Part shown: piece after piece, positions 1 through 10,554 of the stretch
Layout of the letters: every line of letters starts with the position of its first letter
Position numbering within the stretch: position 1 is the first letter of the stretch
Notes under the pieces: generated by a model
Database searches by the model: none
Told to the model about the DNA's origin: nothing
Seen by the model: the letters and a program-made list of their open reading frames with translations, nothing else
Translations under genes and position numbers: made by a program
NCBI GenBank assembly: GCA_002110485.1
Contig: MOWL01000049.1
Span: forward strand, 186,001 to 250,000
Direction: 5' to 3'
Source: Emergomyces orientalis
Taxonomy: Eukaryota > Ascomycota > Eurotiomycetes > Onygenales > Ajellomycetaceae
Length of the DNA: 64,000 nucleotides

Positions 1-312
1 GGCTTAAGTACAGTGCTTACTAATACCTTATGCGTCTTCCCTGGCAGCCTACCGCATCTGCCACATGACGGGTTGGTTGGCCTGTTTTAATCCTAAATGG
101 GAATAGCCGACCATCCTCAAAAAAATGATTTCAATCCCCTATTTTGTTCGCGCTTGGTGCCATTCCGTCGCGATCGAATAGGATTAATCTCCACCCAGTT
201 CCTTGCGCCACATTCGCGTTCTGCATCAAAGCCAAGCCGAATCACCTTACCACCCCCTTACAACGCCTAGTGAATCTCGCACCAGCTCAACGGGGTCTTT
301 TATGCCATCAAA
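1..312. other. Intergenic, upstream of FunK1 kinase
   Basis: No gene is supported here. A 91-codon plus-strand frame (144-419) runs into the kinase gene in another frame and has no recognisable domain. The stretch is probably promoter and 5' leader of the kinase gene, and the left edge is cut by the window. Confidence 0.5.
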
Positions 313-2757
313 ATGGCGGGACTTTCACAAGAAGATCGCAACATTATCAAGAACTATCCTCTAACTACCTTAGTCGATCGTTTACGAGGCACGCTTCAGG
401 AAGCCGAAAGAATATATAAGTCGCGTCTAATTTCTGATGGCGCTGATGAGAGCCTTGACCAACTCTATCGAAATGCGATTTCAAAACTCCTCGCTGCTTT
501 ACAGGGAGAGGATGCAGCTTACAGCCTTCGCTCACGGATGAGTGATGGAAATATGGCATCTGATCTAGCACATTTAGTTGAGCGCCTCCAAAAGGCAAAA
601 GGAAACTTCAGGTACGACGAGTATCGGCTGCTGGTATGCCTGGTCATCCAAAGGCCACCAGACATTGAACTCCAGAGCGTCGAAAAATGGAACCTCGACA
701 TCTGGAAAGCTATATTTAATCTCATTGTCACAATCCCTCGAACGACACCACCGGCGAGCGTCCCGCCCTCCTTTGACGGCACGCCGGTCAAATCCACCTC
801 GTCATCGCAGAAAGGTTCCGAGCAGACGCGTGAGTTGGTGAATCCGAGAATCTTCGAGGAGATACGTGGCTGCACATTTCGAGACGTCGATGGCTTCTTT
901 GACAAATACTTTGAGGAGAAGGATTGGAGCGACAAAGCAGATACCATCTGTCGACGCGTGCTGGACCCAGACAGCGACGGTAATTGGGCCCAGTTTCCCG
1001 ATCCTCCTACACAGGACAATGTCCTCGCCTGGTGGTTTCGTCTTCAAGAAGGCCTTCTCTCGGAATCACGCGGCATCTACTACTCCACGGCGAACAAAGC
1101 AGATCTTACCGGTTCGAAGGCGGAGCGGCAAGTCGACCTTCTTTTGCGAGCTAGGGATGGGAGCCCCTTGCGAAACAAACACGACTGGACAGACATCCTG
1201 GTGGTTGGCGAGCTCAAAAAACCTGAGGGGAAGATCAGGACCAAAGCCACACTGCTGCAGATCAGCTGCTCCGTGCGCGAGGTCTTTGCTGCGCAGCCCA
1301 CTCGGCGGTTTGTCCACGCATTCGCCGTCTGTGGGACCAAGATGGAGGTGTGGGTGTTCGACCGCGCGGGCCCCTACAGCTCGATAATCATCGACGCGGA
1401 CTCGAGACGGTTCTTTCAGGTGCTTGTGGGCTACACCATGATGAGCGACGAGGAGCTGGGACTGGACACCTTTATTGCTAGGGATGAAGACGGTAACAAA
1501 TCAATAACCGTCAAAGGGCGTGGGAACTCAGAGGGAAAAAATGTGCGGCTGGGTGAAATGCTTTCCTATCAACGTGCCATCGTGTGTCGCGGAACCACAT
1601 GTTTTCTCGCAAACGATGGACAAGTGGACGGCGTAGCCAAATTCTCGTGGGTGTCGGACAAGCGGCGGCCAGAGGCGGAACTCCTCGAGCTGGCGGGTCA
1701 AAGAAACGTTCAAGGGGTCGCCAGGATCATTGGCCATGGTGCCATCACTAGTATCTCCGACATGCGCTGCGGCCTGACCTTCGACGACAAGCGCCACGAC
1801 TTCAAAAGCGCACCCCCCAGCACGGCCTCCTCGTTTCATCACTCTCAGCCGCTCACCGAGCCCTGTCGCTTAGATATCCGTCGAAAATCGTCTTCCAGGA
1901 AGCGCAGATCCCCGGACAAGGGACTGCAGGCGTCCAAACGATCACGTTCCATCAATCAACCATCAAGGGACACCCAGGAGGAGAACGAACTAGCGTTCTC
2001 CATTCAGTCGGCGCACAAACCGAGCCTCTTTGACAGGAATGGTGAGGAACTCTACGACAACCGTGTCCTCCGGTGTCTCGTGATCTCGCCCGCCGGCCGG
2101 CCGATCTATGACTACAGGTCACCCTTGGAGCTTCTCACGGCGCTTCGCGATGCAATACAGGCGCACCGGTCTCTTTACCTGGATGGGAACATCCTTCATC
2201 GGGATATTTCGGAGAACAACATAATAATCACCGATCCAGGCAAGGCGGATGGCCACTCGGGCATGCTAATCGATCTGGATCTTGCCAAAGAAGTTGGGAG
2301 CGGGCGAAGCGGTGCACGGCACCAGACCGGTACGATGGAGTTCATGGCGATCGAGGTGCTGCTTAATATCGACCATACCTATCGACATGATCTTGAGTCG
2401 TTCTTCTACGTGCTTATCTGGCAATGCGCCCGTCACGGTTGGGAAAAATTAAATGAGCTACAGAGACAGGGACAGGACTCGCCCAAAGACAGCATGCTGA
2501 GAGAATGGTATACCGGAACTTATAAGAAAATTGCAACTTATAAACGAGGTAACATGGAAGCTGGCGGATTTGAGTACCTTTTGCAGGAGTTTCCGCCGGA
2601 CTTCGACTGCATCAAGCACCTTTGCAGGACCATACGAGGCGTACTGTTTCCTTACGGGAAGGAAGGACTTATTGTTGGAACGCCGCAAGACCCAAAATGG
2701 TTATATGATCCTATTATTAAGGCGTATGATGATACGATAGCTCTGATTGAAACCTAA
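313..2757 (+). CDS. FunK1-family fungal protein kinase
   Basis: A single uninterrupted 814-codon frame starts at ATG 313. It matches the fungal-specific FunK1 kinase-like family, which is greatly expanded in some filamentous fungi and whose substrates are mostly unknown. The N-terminal half (residues about 1-400) carries the family's alpha/beta segment. A motif resembling KFSWVSDKRRPEAELL (about residue 440) corresponds to the ATP-lobe region. A basic serine/arginine linker (about 515-560) follows, then the catalytic loop HRDISENN (about residue 629). The metal-binding motif reads LIDLDLAKE (about 655), so DLD stands where DFG is usual. The activation segment ends TGTMEFMAIEVL, with AIE in place of APE. 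The length is normal and no lesion is visible. Activity is inferred from motifs only. The next gene is on the other strand, so the two do not share a promoter. Confidence 0.88.
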   Translation: MAGLSQEDRNIIKNYPLTTLVDRLRGTLQEAERIYKSRLISDGADESLDQLYRNAISKLLAALQGEDAAYSLRSRMSDGNMASDLAHLVERLQKAKGNFRYDEYRLLVCLVIQRPPDIELQSVEKWNLDIWKAIFNLIVTIPRTTPPASVPPSFDGTPVKSTSSSQKGSEQTRELVNPRIFEEIRGCTFRDVDGFFDKYFEEKDWSDKADTICRRVLDPDSDGNWAQFPDPPTQDNVLAWWFRLQEGLLSESRGIYYSTANKADLTGSKAERQVDLLLRARDGSPLRNKHDWTDILVVGELKKPEGKIRTKATLLQISCSVREVFAAQPTRRFVHAFAVCGTKMEVWVFDRAGPYSSIIIDADSRRFFQVLVGYTMMSDEELGLDTFIARDEDGNKSITVKGRGNSEGKNVRLGEMLSYQRAIVCRGTTCFLANDGQVDGVAKFSWVSDKRRPEAELLELAGQRNVQGVARIIGHGAITSISDMRCGLTFDDKRHDFKSAPPSTASSFHHSQPLTEPCRLDIRRKSSSRKRRSPDKGLQASKRSRSINQPSRDTQEENELAFSIQSAHKPSLFDRNGEELYDNRVLRCLVISPAGRPIYDYRSPLELLTALRDAIQAHRSLYLDGNILHRDISENNIIITDPGKADGHSGMLIDLDLAKEVGSGRSGARHQTGTMEFMAIEVLLNIDHTYRHDLESFFYVLIWQCARHGWEKLNELQRQGQDSPKDSMLREWYTGTYKKIATYKRGNMEAGGFEYLLQEFPPDFDCIKHLCRTIRGVLFPYGKEGLIVGTPQDPKWLYDPIIKAYDDTIALIET

Positions 2758-3099
2758 TAGGATTAATGATTGCTCTGTTCTGGCGAATAAGTATTATATA
2801 TATTAGCCTGCCCAATACATACGGTTTAACGTGTCCAGTTATTTCTCTAATTAGGTCCACTCCACTTCTACTTTAAGGGTGAAATATGGATCCCAGCAAA
2901 TATTCTATGTCTCCTGGAGCAGTGGGAACATTGCTATTCATTACACCTGCAGCAATAAGTTTGAACAACTAAATATCTAATAGTGAACTCCCACCGAGAA
3001 GTAGCCATATGACCTATATCCATGAGCACCACAAGGGAGTAATCCCTGTTACAAAACTACGATCGTACGAATCTAGCGCTGCAGACAAAGCATTGCTAC
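2758..3099. other. Convergent intergenic spacer
   Basis: This 342-nt AT-rich spacer lies between the converging kinase and RING genes and presumably holds both 3' UTRs. I see no gene and no repeat. Confidence 0.5.
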
Positions 3100-3726
3100 C
3101 TAATAACTCTTTATATAGCCAGTGAAATCTCGGCGACATGATCCACAGGTCTCTGGGTCAGGAGAGAGACACCCTGGGCAGAACCTGTGTCCGCACAGGA
3201 GGGTTTTCCACTCTGAAGGGATGGTATAGCATATTGGACATTGACATCGATGCTCCAGCTCGCTGACCTCAGCCTCAAGCTTGCGGATCTCCTTGTTTTT
3301 CCCGGTCAGCTCTGCACGGTGCTTGATTTCTAGCTCGGTGTTCCACTTCTTCAGGCGCTGCACTTCTTCTTGTAGGTCCCTGATCTTCGCGGACTCCGCT
3401 TCAAATACGGTGTGAATTTCTTGGTTTGCTGTCGCCTATCCTAATATCAGCAAAGGGCAAGTCCGGCTGGGCTGGGAGAGAGATCTTACCAGAACTGCTT
3501 TCAAGTTGGGTATTTTGCGTTTCTTCAGTGGCTGTGATGTTGTGGATGCGGAAAAATTGAGGAGCGCTGGGCCATCAAACAGAGCCTCATACTCCGGGAG
3601 GCTATAGTCCATAAGGCGTCTCTTTCTCCGTAGCTCTCGCGGCGGGGACCGAGGTGCGTCAGTCTCTGCATCCGTATCGTCGTCGATGACAATGGTGCTG
3701 CGGGGTTCAGATTCGGTAGAAGCCAT
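3100..3726 (-). CDS. Small C3HC4 RING-finger protein
   Basis: The gene has two exons on the minus strand, 3726-3490 and 3435-3100, joined by a 54-nt GT-AG intron in phase 0 (GTAAGA donor; the alternative AG at 3441 would break the frame). The product is 190 residues. The N-terminus is acidic (DDDTDAETD) and then basic with possible nuclear-localisation signals (RRKRR, KKRK). A charged coiled-coil segment follows. The C-terminal RING has CPIC, then CGHRFCPGC, then CGSC, which fits the C3HC4 spacing of E3 ubiquitin ligases. The coiled coil directly before the RING suggests a dimeric ligase, but the substrate is unknown. The start is the first ATG of exon 1, and a TATA-like run lies about 135 nt upstream. 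Confidence 0.82.
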
Positions 3727-4418
3727 GGCTGAACACGCTCGTTGATGTTGGGTCGCCTTGGGCCACGCAAACAGGACCCCTCGGTGGGTTTCTTGCGGCG
3801 GTGGATGGAGAGTGGAAAAGGAATTGAAAGAAAGATGGAGTCAGAGGGGGGGGGAAAGGGCATATATATACCCAACGGCCGAAGGAGAGGTCACGGGATT
3901 TTACCTCTCCGTTGACGTATAGCTTGCGTATCGGGATGGCGGAAAGGGGCGTTGATGCGGGATGTTGCTCCGGCTGCTAACCAGGGCCGGGGGGACGCTC
4001 GGGTTATGCTTAGGAGTGAGAAGAACGATGGATCTGGAGGGGGAGGGAGCCCTCTATATATACCAAGAAACGGAGGGCAGTCTCGGGTTGCTCTCTTATA
4101 GAACTCATGCAGCAATGGCGTCCCTTCCACAGCTGTCGCGTGCGAATCACCGTGGGGGAACAAGTGGGTAGGTATCATTCGGCTGTGGCTGCATACAGCG
4201 TACAGTAGAAGAGGAGAACGCATGGCAGTGCGATGGGCAGGTGGCTCGGCTTCTCCGGTTATATGCCTGTGGCGGACTGTGGGCTGCCCCGAGGAGAAAG
4301 ATAAGGACACTGTGAAGCAAGGCTACCCTCGCCTGCCTACCAAGGGCCGTTAATGAACGCCTAGGAGAGGCCACCTTATGGTCGATCATGATATCACTTT
4401 CATGTACATGGATTAGCA
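3727..4418. other. Intergenic, promoter region of RING gene
   Basis: This 690-nt stretch lies between two minus-strand genes. It holds two copies of an arrangement read on the minus strand: a TATATATA run followed by a C-rich tract (about 3870-3835 and 4062-4030). Minus-strand frames in it (for example 4310-3891) are proline-rich and low-complexity, and I do not accept them as genes. Confidence 0.5.
3861..3870 (-). promoter_or_regulatory. TATA-like element of RING gene
   Basis: The run TATATATATG on the minus strand, about 135-145 nt before the RING ATG, is followed by a pyrimidine-rich tract. Position and composition fit a fungal core promoter, but this is a sequence match only. Confidence 0.35.
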
Positions 4419-5510
4419 TTAGGTCTCACCCTCCGGGGCTGCAGATGCTGCTGTGACGCCGGCGGGTTCGGCTGTACGCATTCCCCTCTCTTGTTTCCGA
4501 AGCGTAGACACCCGCTGGCGCAGCGCCGATTCCGTCCTTTCTGGAAAACACCTCTCTATCTCCGGCCAGGGTCGGCGCTCCTCCATCATGCTCAGGAGCC
4601 GTGCGTCGTCGTCGGGGAGCCATCGCCACAGCTTGTCTCTGTGACCCTTTCTCCCCTCACCGCGCTCACGCTGAGTTTTTCCGACCTTGTGAGGAGCCGA
4701 GCGACCGGCTGACCGCACACTCTCGTCTCCCCATATTGCCGGCGCTGAGTCGGGCATGCAACTCGCTAAAGCACCTTCAAACAGCCAAGAAAGGAACTGC
4801 AGACGCTCGTCGAGCTGTAGCGACAGGAAATGGGAGCGAAAGGCTGTGGAGGAACCTTCCATAGACGATACAGAGACAACGTGAAGCCGCTTTGCGGCCG
4901 GTTCTTCTGGTTGCTGTGGCCCCCGCTTGCGTCTCCTCGACTGTTCGTCGCTGAGGAAGTCGTCGGTGGTGCTGTAGGAGCAAGGCGCATCAACGTCAGT
5001 GCTGCAACGGGTGGGGTGAATCTGCCGATAACCCAGAACGTGAGTGTCATCATCTGTTTGAGAATTTCCATTCCAGCTGTCAAGCCCCTCTCTGGATCCT
5101 TGGTGATGGTTGGGGTTGTCACAGGACAAAGACAGGGGAGGTTCAGGATATGGGTAAGTGGCCTTTGGGTTTGCAAGATCATCACCTTGCTGGGCAGGCT
5201 GGTGAAGGTCACCAGTGTCCCAAGGCGCATCGTCGGCAAGGATCGCTGGGTCAATGGGGATGTTGTTCTGGAGATCCGGGAGCCTGAAGAAATCTTCTAA
5301 GCTACCATCTGAGCTGGTTATACTTGGCGACGGCGAATCAGCCCCTGTGGCGCCTCTCCCAACGGGAGGCAGCTCGGTCGGCGTATCAGAGATATTATCT
5401 TGGACATCACGGGCCGAAGTGGGATGTGAATTCGAGGTATGATGTGCAGGCTCATGGAGAGATGATACGCCATGCCGGGGATTCTTCGAATTGGGTGATG
5501 GTATAGACAT
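4419..5510 (-). CDS. Myb/SANT-like domain protein
   Basis: This single-exon frame on the minus strand encodes 363 residues from the first in-frame ATG at 5510. The same frame stays open upstream to 5948 with protein-like proline/serine-rich composition but without an ATG. An upstream exon is therefore possible; alternatively that part is 5' UTR below the TATA-like sequence at 5951-5956. The bulk is low-complexity and probably disordered. A nuclear-localisation-like RRRKRG lies mid-protein. Near the C-terminus the segment starting LWRWLPDDDARLL and running through RPWPEIERCFP to SALRQRVSTLRK has the tryptophan spacing and three-helix look of a Myb/SANT-like DNA-binding module. A nuclear role is inferred. 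The specific family is not recognised. Confidence 0.7.
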   Translation of the reverse strand: MSIPSPNSKNPRHGVSSLHEPAHHTSNSHPTSARDVQDNISDTPTELPPVGRGATGADSPSPSITSSDGSLEDFFRLPDLQNNIPIDPAILADDAPWDTGDLHQPAQQGDDLANPKATYPYPEPPLSLSCDNPNHHQGSREGLDSWNGNSQTDDDTHVLGYRQIHPTRCSTDVDAPCSYSTTDDFLSDEQSRRRKRGPQQPEEPAAKRLHVVSVSSMEGSSTAFRSHFLSLQLDERLQFLSWLFEGALASCMPDSAPAIWGDESVRSAGRSAPHKVGKTQRERGEGRKGHRDKLWRWLPDDDARLLSMMEERRPWPEIERCFPERTESALRQRVSTLRKQERGMRTAEPAGVTAASAAPEGET

Positions 5511-7443
5511 CTCTCTTGATTGGGAAGGGGAGCTCAACGGCGAACGCGGCCGAGCATTGCTGCTGATAGGCACGCAGACTTCGGCCGGCGGCTTCAAAGG
5601 AAGGCCATGCTTGCGGGGCAGCAGAGCGTTGGCAGAGGCATCACAACGTGGGGCTGGGGGAGGGGGGTTTCTGGCTCCTGGAGTGCGAGAATTGGGGCAT
5701 TTGCGCAGTGAGAAGGGCTTGGGGTGCCGCGGCGCCCACGGCTTGAAGTTATTCACATGAAACGCGAGGCCATCTGGATTAGGGGATCGATTGGGGATTG
5801 GGGATTGGGGATTTGAGGGGGGAGATTGTGAGTCAGAGGCGATCAGGGGAGCAGGAAGGAAAGGGGGAAATTGAGCCTGAGAAAAGGGCGTGCGCGGGTG
5901 AGAAAACAGATCGCAAAGTGCCAGTGATTTCGTAGGGGGCTCGGCCACCCCTTATAGCTCCTCTCAGCGCAGAGGCTCCACTGCTTCACGGTCTCCCATC
6001 TCCCGTCGGAGAGGGAGCGGAGGGAGCAAAGGAGCGAATTCCTCCGATCCCTGGATCCCCCCTGAGACGGCTGACGTGTCCCGTGCTGGCCAAAAAGCCA
6101 CCTGAAGCCTGATAACCTGTGGCCTGCTCCAATCGCGTTTGGCCATTCACCACTTGCAGCCTTCACATGTCCAAGCATGCAATCCTGACACTGCCCGCCT
6201 TGGTCTGACCTGCAGGCACACACCAGCACAAATGAAATGCGGCATTTTTGCTATTGGTCTGCGGAAAGAAATGCGACAACGACAATCAGCCTTGGTGGCT
6301 CAAAGGGTGATGCAACCCACATCGCTCAGGCCCAGCAAGCACTCTGGTCTGCGGACACTAGTCCACCGGCCATCCCAATACGCTCGATCGGCTGCCGCCT
6401 ACTCTGTCTCCGCACGCAATCCCACCGATGAAAGGGGCTCCAAGACAAGCGGAGCCTTGAAAAGCAGACCTTCCAAAGAGTTAAAAAACAATCGGTAAGT
6501 AAAAATTTCTGCTGTGTTCAGGATCATCGATCATGCGGCACAGCGAAAGACACATGTACAGAAAAAAACACGGGTACGAACGCCGCAGCAGCCTCGATCC
6601 AGATTTAAGCGAAGTAGCATCGCGAGGGGTGACGTGGAGGGCTCAGAGGCCAATGAAGTGGTATCAGACAGCGGTTCGACGACTCCGCGGGCGCAGGACA
6701 AGACGGGTGAGGGCCGGATAAGACGGCACCATCCCTGCAAAGGGGGGAAGGGAGAAGGGGGCAAGAAAGAGAAAGAAAGAGGAAGAGGGAGTGCGTGGTC
6801 GCTGTGAGGGCGCGAGATGGGTTTTTATAGATCGAGCGGCGTCCGTTGAGGCGGCGTGAGAAGGCGCAAAAGCGGCGAGGGCGGCGCCATCCCCGAAGCG
6901 GCAACACTGTTGCCGCAACGGGCTTAGCGCGCAAAATGGACCAACGGCGAGGGGGGTCGGCGGTCTGGGCGCCCCGCTAACCGGCCCAAAAGATACTCTA
7001 TAAAAGTATATATATTATATATTTCAATATAATATGCATATCTAACATGGTTGAGATGAAATTAATTAATTTATGTAGGTAATCATTTATAATGTTATAT
7101 GTCCTACCTAGGAGGTTGATCACTTTGTTCCACCTCTGCCAGAGGGGGAAAATCATCTTCAATTCATCCTATTGCATCTCTCTCGTAATTGGTGTTCCGT
7201 AGGAAAACAAAAAAACAATGACTATAACTCATAACAACAAATTGTAAACTAATACCCGAAAGGTGCACACTGGAATACTACCGGAGAATGGGAAACAGCG
7301 AGTCGAGCAACGTGGAGAGATTAACCATCTAAGCCCACGTGGTCTCCAATGCTAGTAGTCTATGAACAATGATTCCTGGCATCCCCTCGTCATCCCCTAG
7401 CTAGCTACATACATTGGAAACAAAAGCCCGGACTCCTTTGGAA
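5511..7443. other. Intergenic with base-composition break
   Basis: The first part (5511-5948) continues the open frame of the Myb-like gene. From there to about 6980 the sequence is GC-rich, with many short overlapping frames on both strands and no domain. At about 6980 composition shifts abruptly to AT-rich (runs of TATATA and ATTAATTAATT near 7010-7070). No gene is supported. Confidence 0.5.
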
Positions 7444-9282
7444 TCAAAGTTTTGGACGAGGGACGAAGAAGTCGTGCTTCAACTGAACATCGCTGACGTC
7501 TGTCTCGTGCAACTTGAAGTTAACCCGGCGGAAAATTATTCCCACGGCGAAATACAGCTCTGCCCAGGCGAGACTATGGTGTGAATTACACGTATTTGTC
7601 GTTAGATTAGAGCTTACTTCTGCTTCTCAAGTACAGAGCCAGGGGACGCAAATAAACTTACTTTATTCCGAGACACGATCTCGATCCTCGTCCAAACGCG
7701 ACCGGGTATCGCTCAAGCGGTGTTCCATCAGGTGCCAGCGGTTCATCTAGCCATCTCTCAGGAATAAAAGAGTGAGAGTTTGGAAATATGTTTTCGTCGT
7801 GGTGGACGTCGACGATTGTCATCGCGACGGTTGTTCGCGCTGGAATGTTCCACTCCCTATATTGCAAGGGCTGATCTTGGTTGCGGGGATTGCGAGCTGG
7901 GGATCCGTATGAGAGGCGAAGCGATTCCTGGATGCAGCCTTTGAGGTAAGGTAATCTTTCCAGTTCTAAAAGCCCCAGGGAAACCTTAATATCCGGGAAT
8001 GCCTGCACAAGTTCGTTGCGGAGTCTCTGGTATATACGAGGAGTGTTTGCGATATGAAATGTCGCCACGCTTAGGGCGTGCGCCGGCGGCTCAATACCAC
8101 CTCCCAGAACACTCTGTGCTTCCCCATGTAGACGATGATGTGACTTCTCCCGTGGCGAAATGTCACTTTGCAGGATCTCTTGGAATATCGTGGGGTGGGC
8201 GTTTTTCCTTTCGGCGAGTGCCTCTCCTCGAATGATGCTCCCAGTCAGGCCCCATAGATCCTATTTATGTGAACTTAAGGATTTATTACAAGATTTATAA
8301 AGGCAACGGAGCTTACGCTTTGCAGCTGCAACAAGCTTGATAGAGCAGGTTGCATCCGCTCAACTAATCGATCAGGTAACGCGCCTATTAACTGTTTTAA
8401 TTAACATTTAATAGCCAAATGTCATGCACGTCAACTGTCCGAACTTACTGGAAGGACCCAGGGAAACTGAGCAGTGACGTGGCCAGACGCCCCCATGGAC
8501 TGAAATGCTTCATGGAAGGAGTCAAAATTCGGAGAGTCAAGCTGTTTATAGCAGAATCCGAACGCATATTGCATGATTACATCGCCGCTGAAACATGGAT
8601 AGGCGTCTGAAATCACTAACGGCTGCGTGCTCCCTGCTGACTGCGAAATTCTCTCACACAGCCGCTCCGCATATTGGCAAATAACTGGTTCAAAATTCAA
8701 CACCGTGCGCCTTGAAAATCTGTAGAAACAAATTCGTCAGGGAATCTTTTGTCGGGGCCTTGGATGGGAAATATGCGCTACCCACATTCGACCGAGGGCA
8801 CCCCGTCTTTCGCGATGAAGACCATGTTCAGGAGTTGTGAAGGTCACGTCTTTCATACCGAACTTGTTAGCCCATCCGGGTTTATCATGCTTGGGATTCT
8901 GTCCGTAAATCTGCTCGAAAAAGCAGCTGTCCCTGATATGGAGTTCTCGGGGGCAACTCGAACGATAGGGCCTGTATGATGACTGTCAGCGTCTTCTGCG
9001 CGTCGAAAGATATCTTCATCATGGGAAATGCATACCATATCTGTCGTGCATTTGATCTATTTTACGAGAATACTGGCCCAGTAGGGCGATCTCGTAGTAT
9101 GCCTCATACCATCTGGAAAGCACTGCGAGCTTGGGGCCTGGAAATTTAGCAAGAGGACTGAGGTACAGTCAGTGCACAGCAAGGCAGGCGAGGTAACAGA
9201 GCCATACCGTAAAGGCAGCCACAAGAGTTTCAGGGGCCTTGGGGACGTTTATCTGGAGTAATCCCCCCATCGTTGGCGACAT
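7444..9282 (-). pseudogene. Cytochrome P450 pseudogene (nonsense plus frameshift)
   Basis: A complete P450 can be traced in six minus-strand exons: 9282-9036, 8971-8786, 8719-8449, 8391-8317, 8260-7662 and 7573-7444, about 502 codons, the usual family length. Five intron phases fit. Visible hallmarks are an N-terminal hydrophobic anchor, the hinge PLAKFPGP, GPIVRVAP, the K-helix ESLR, the PERW-type motif FIPERW and the heme loop FGRGSRSCLG, with the last junction giving CLGINLAWAEL. Two lesions disable it. Codon 38 (9171-9169) is TGA between the anchor and the hinge. In exon 2 a C5 run (8953-8949) leaves the frame one base short, switching from VAP to ELHI frames. The I-helix oxygen-activation motif also reads GGIEPP, with prolines where threonines are normal. 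The likely original role is a microsomal mono-oxygenase; the substrate is unknown. A sequencing error in the C run cannot be excluded, but it would not explain the TGA. Confidence 0.85.
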
Positions 9283-10554
9283 CGTGAGAACTCTAGCGAG
9301 TGGCAATCCAGAGAGCCGTTGTGAGGGGAAATGCTGCGGATATGGCTGGCTTTTTGTTGCCCTTTTCTATTTGTTAAGCTGGTGTGCCGGGTGGCTCGTT
9401 GTATGGTTGATCTTTTGGCTACTCAAGCAAGCCTTCCCATCAAGAAGCCATTTTGATATCTTAGTCCAGATATCTGTCCATTCAGGAGCCGCTATCTACA
9501 TCATGGTTTTCTGAGACAATTTGTGGAATTCCTCAGCACTGATACATAAACCAGGCATATACGCATTCAAGTGTCATTGACGATCCATAATCTCATTGAC
9601 AATATATAACTCAGTACAACTTATATCCATTAAATTTACTGGCTTCTAAAATGCTATGCCGGTCATGATTTGGAATATGGTCGCCTCTTGAATGCTTTGC
9701 CAAGATCTGATAATACGAAGTTCAATTGCACTAGTAAGCTAACTACAAACAACGCTTGATGATTGCACACTTTCAAAAATGCCCTTATTTTCTTGTTCAG
9801 GATAAAACACCAGCTACAGGTTTGGGAACAACGAAGAGGCTAGCTTGAGAGAAGACGTACCTCGGGGTGATTTTGACAAAACTATATTACGGAATCGATC
9901 ATCTCCAGTCGAGTACGGATACAGACGATCTAGCCGAAATGATCTTGGATAGTCCACCACCAACAGCCAGATATCTGGGCCCACTTCCCGATGGGCACTG
10001 CTGGCCGTTCCAGTTGTGTGTCCACAACGCCCAGCTCGATTTTTTTGGAGAAACGGCCGCTACCCAAAGTTTTGTCAAAACCTAACAGGGCACTAAGAGA
10101 CACTAAAAATGGCACATCTATTTCGTTCCAATGCTAGACTGGACTTCCCATAACTCTCTCAAACGGTTGCTAGCACCATTGCTGATGGTTAAAGAGCACA
10201 GTTAAATTCCTTGGAGGTGCACCGCCTAAATTTCAAACGTTTCTAGGGCTCCCACCCTTTAAATTGACGCCGACTCTGTCAGGTTTGATTTGGAATTATC
10301 CCCGATTTGATTTAGTATTGTCTAGCGTGGGTGAGGGCTTGGTAGCGGACTCTGGGCTCGTTCGTATTACGGGGAAAAGCAATTAGCGCTTCCGATTCAT
10401 TTCCACTCTGAATGGATCCCTCGCCCCTCCCTCCGAAAACCATCCAGGAAAACAATGCTTTCATCTTTCCATCGCAAAAAGCATTGAAGCTCACACCACA
10501 CTCGGAGCTGGCAAGCCCAAAACACAACTCATACGGCGCCTAAATTTCCACATC
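9283..10554. other. Divergent intergenic between P450 pseudogene and methyltransferase
   Basis: This 1.27-kb AT-rich stretch should hold the promoters of the P450 pseudogene and the methyltransferase, which are transcribed away from each other. A 91-codon hydrophobic plus-strand frame at 9239-9514 is mostly antisense to the P450 leader and is not accepted. Nothing else is seen. Confidence 0.5.

Noticed and set aside
3891..4310. 139-codon minus-strand frame upstream of the RING gene
   Set aside because: Low-complexity Pro/His/Arg sequence across promoter-like DNA, with no domain.
9120..9221. An intron removing the TGA in the P450 leader
   Set aside because: The only plausible donor/acceptor pair (GTATGG...CTCAG) spans 50 nt, not a multiple of three, and would break the frame that reads cleanly into PLAKFPGP.
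9239..9514. Hydrophobic 91-codon plus-strand frame
   Set aside because: It overlaps the P450 5' end in antisense and starts within it. There is no domain beyond hydrophobicity from T-rich sequence.
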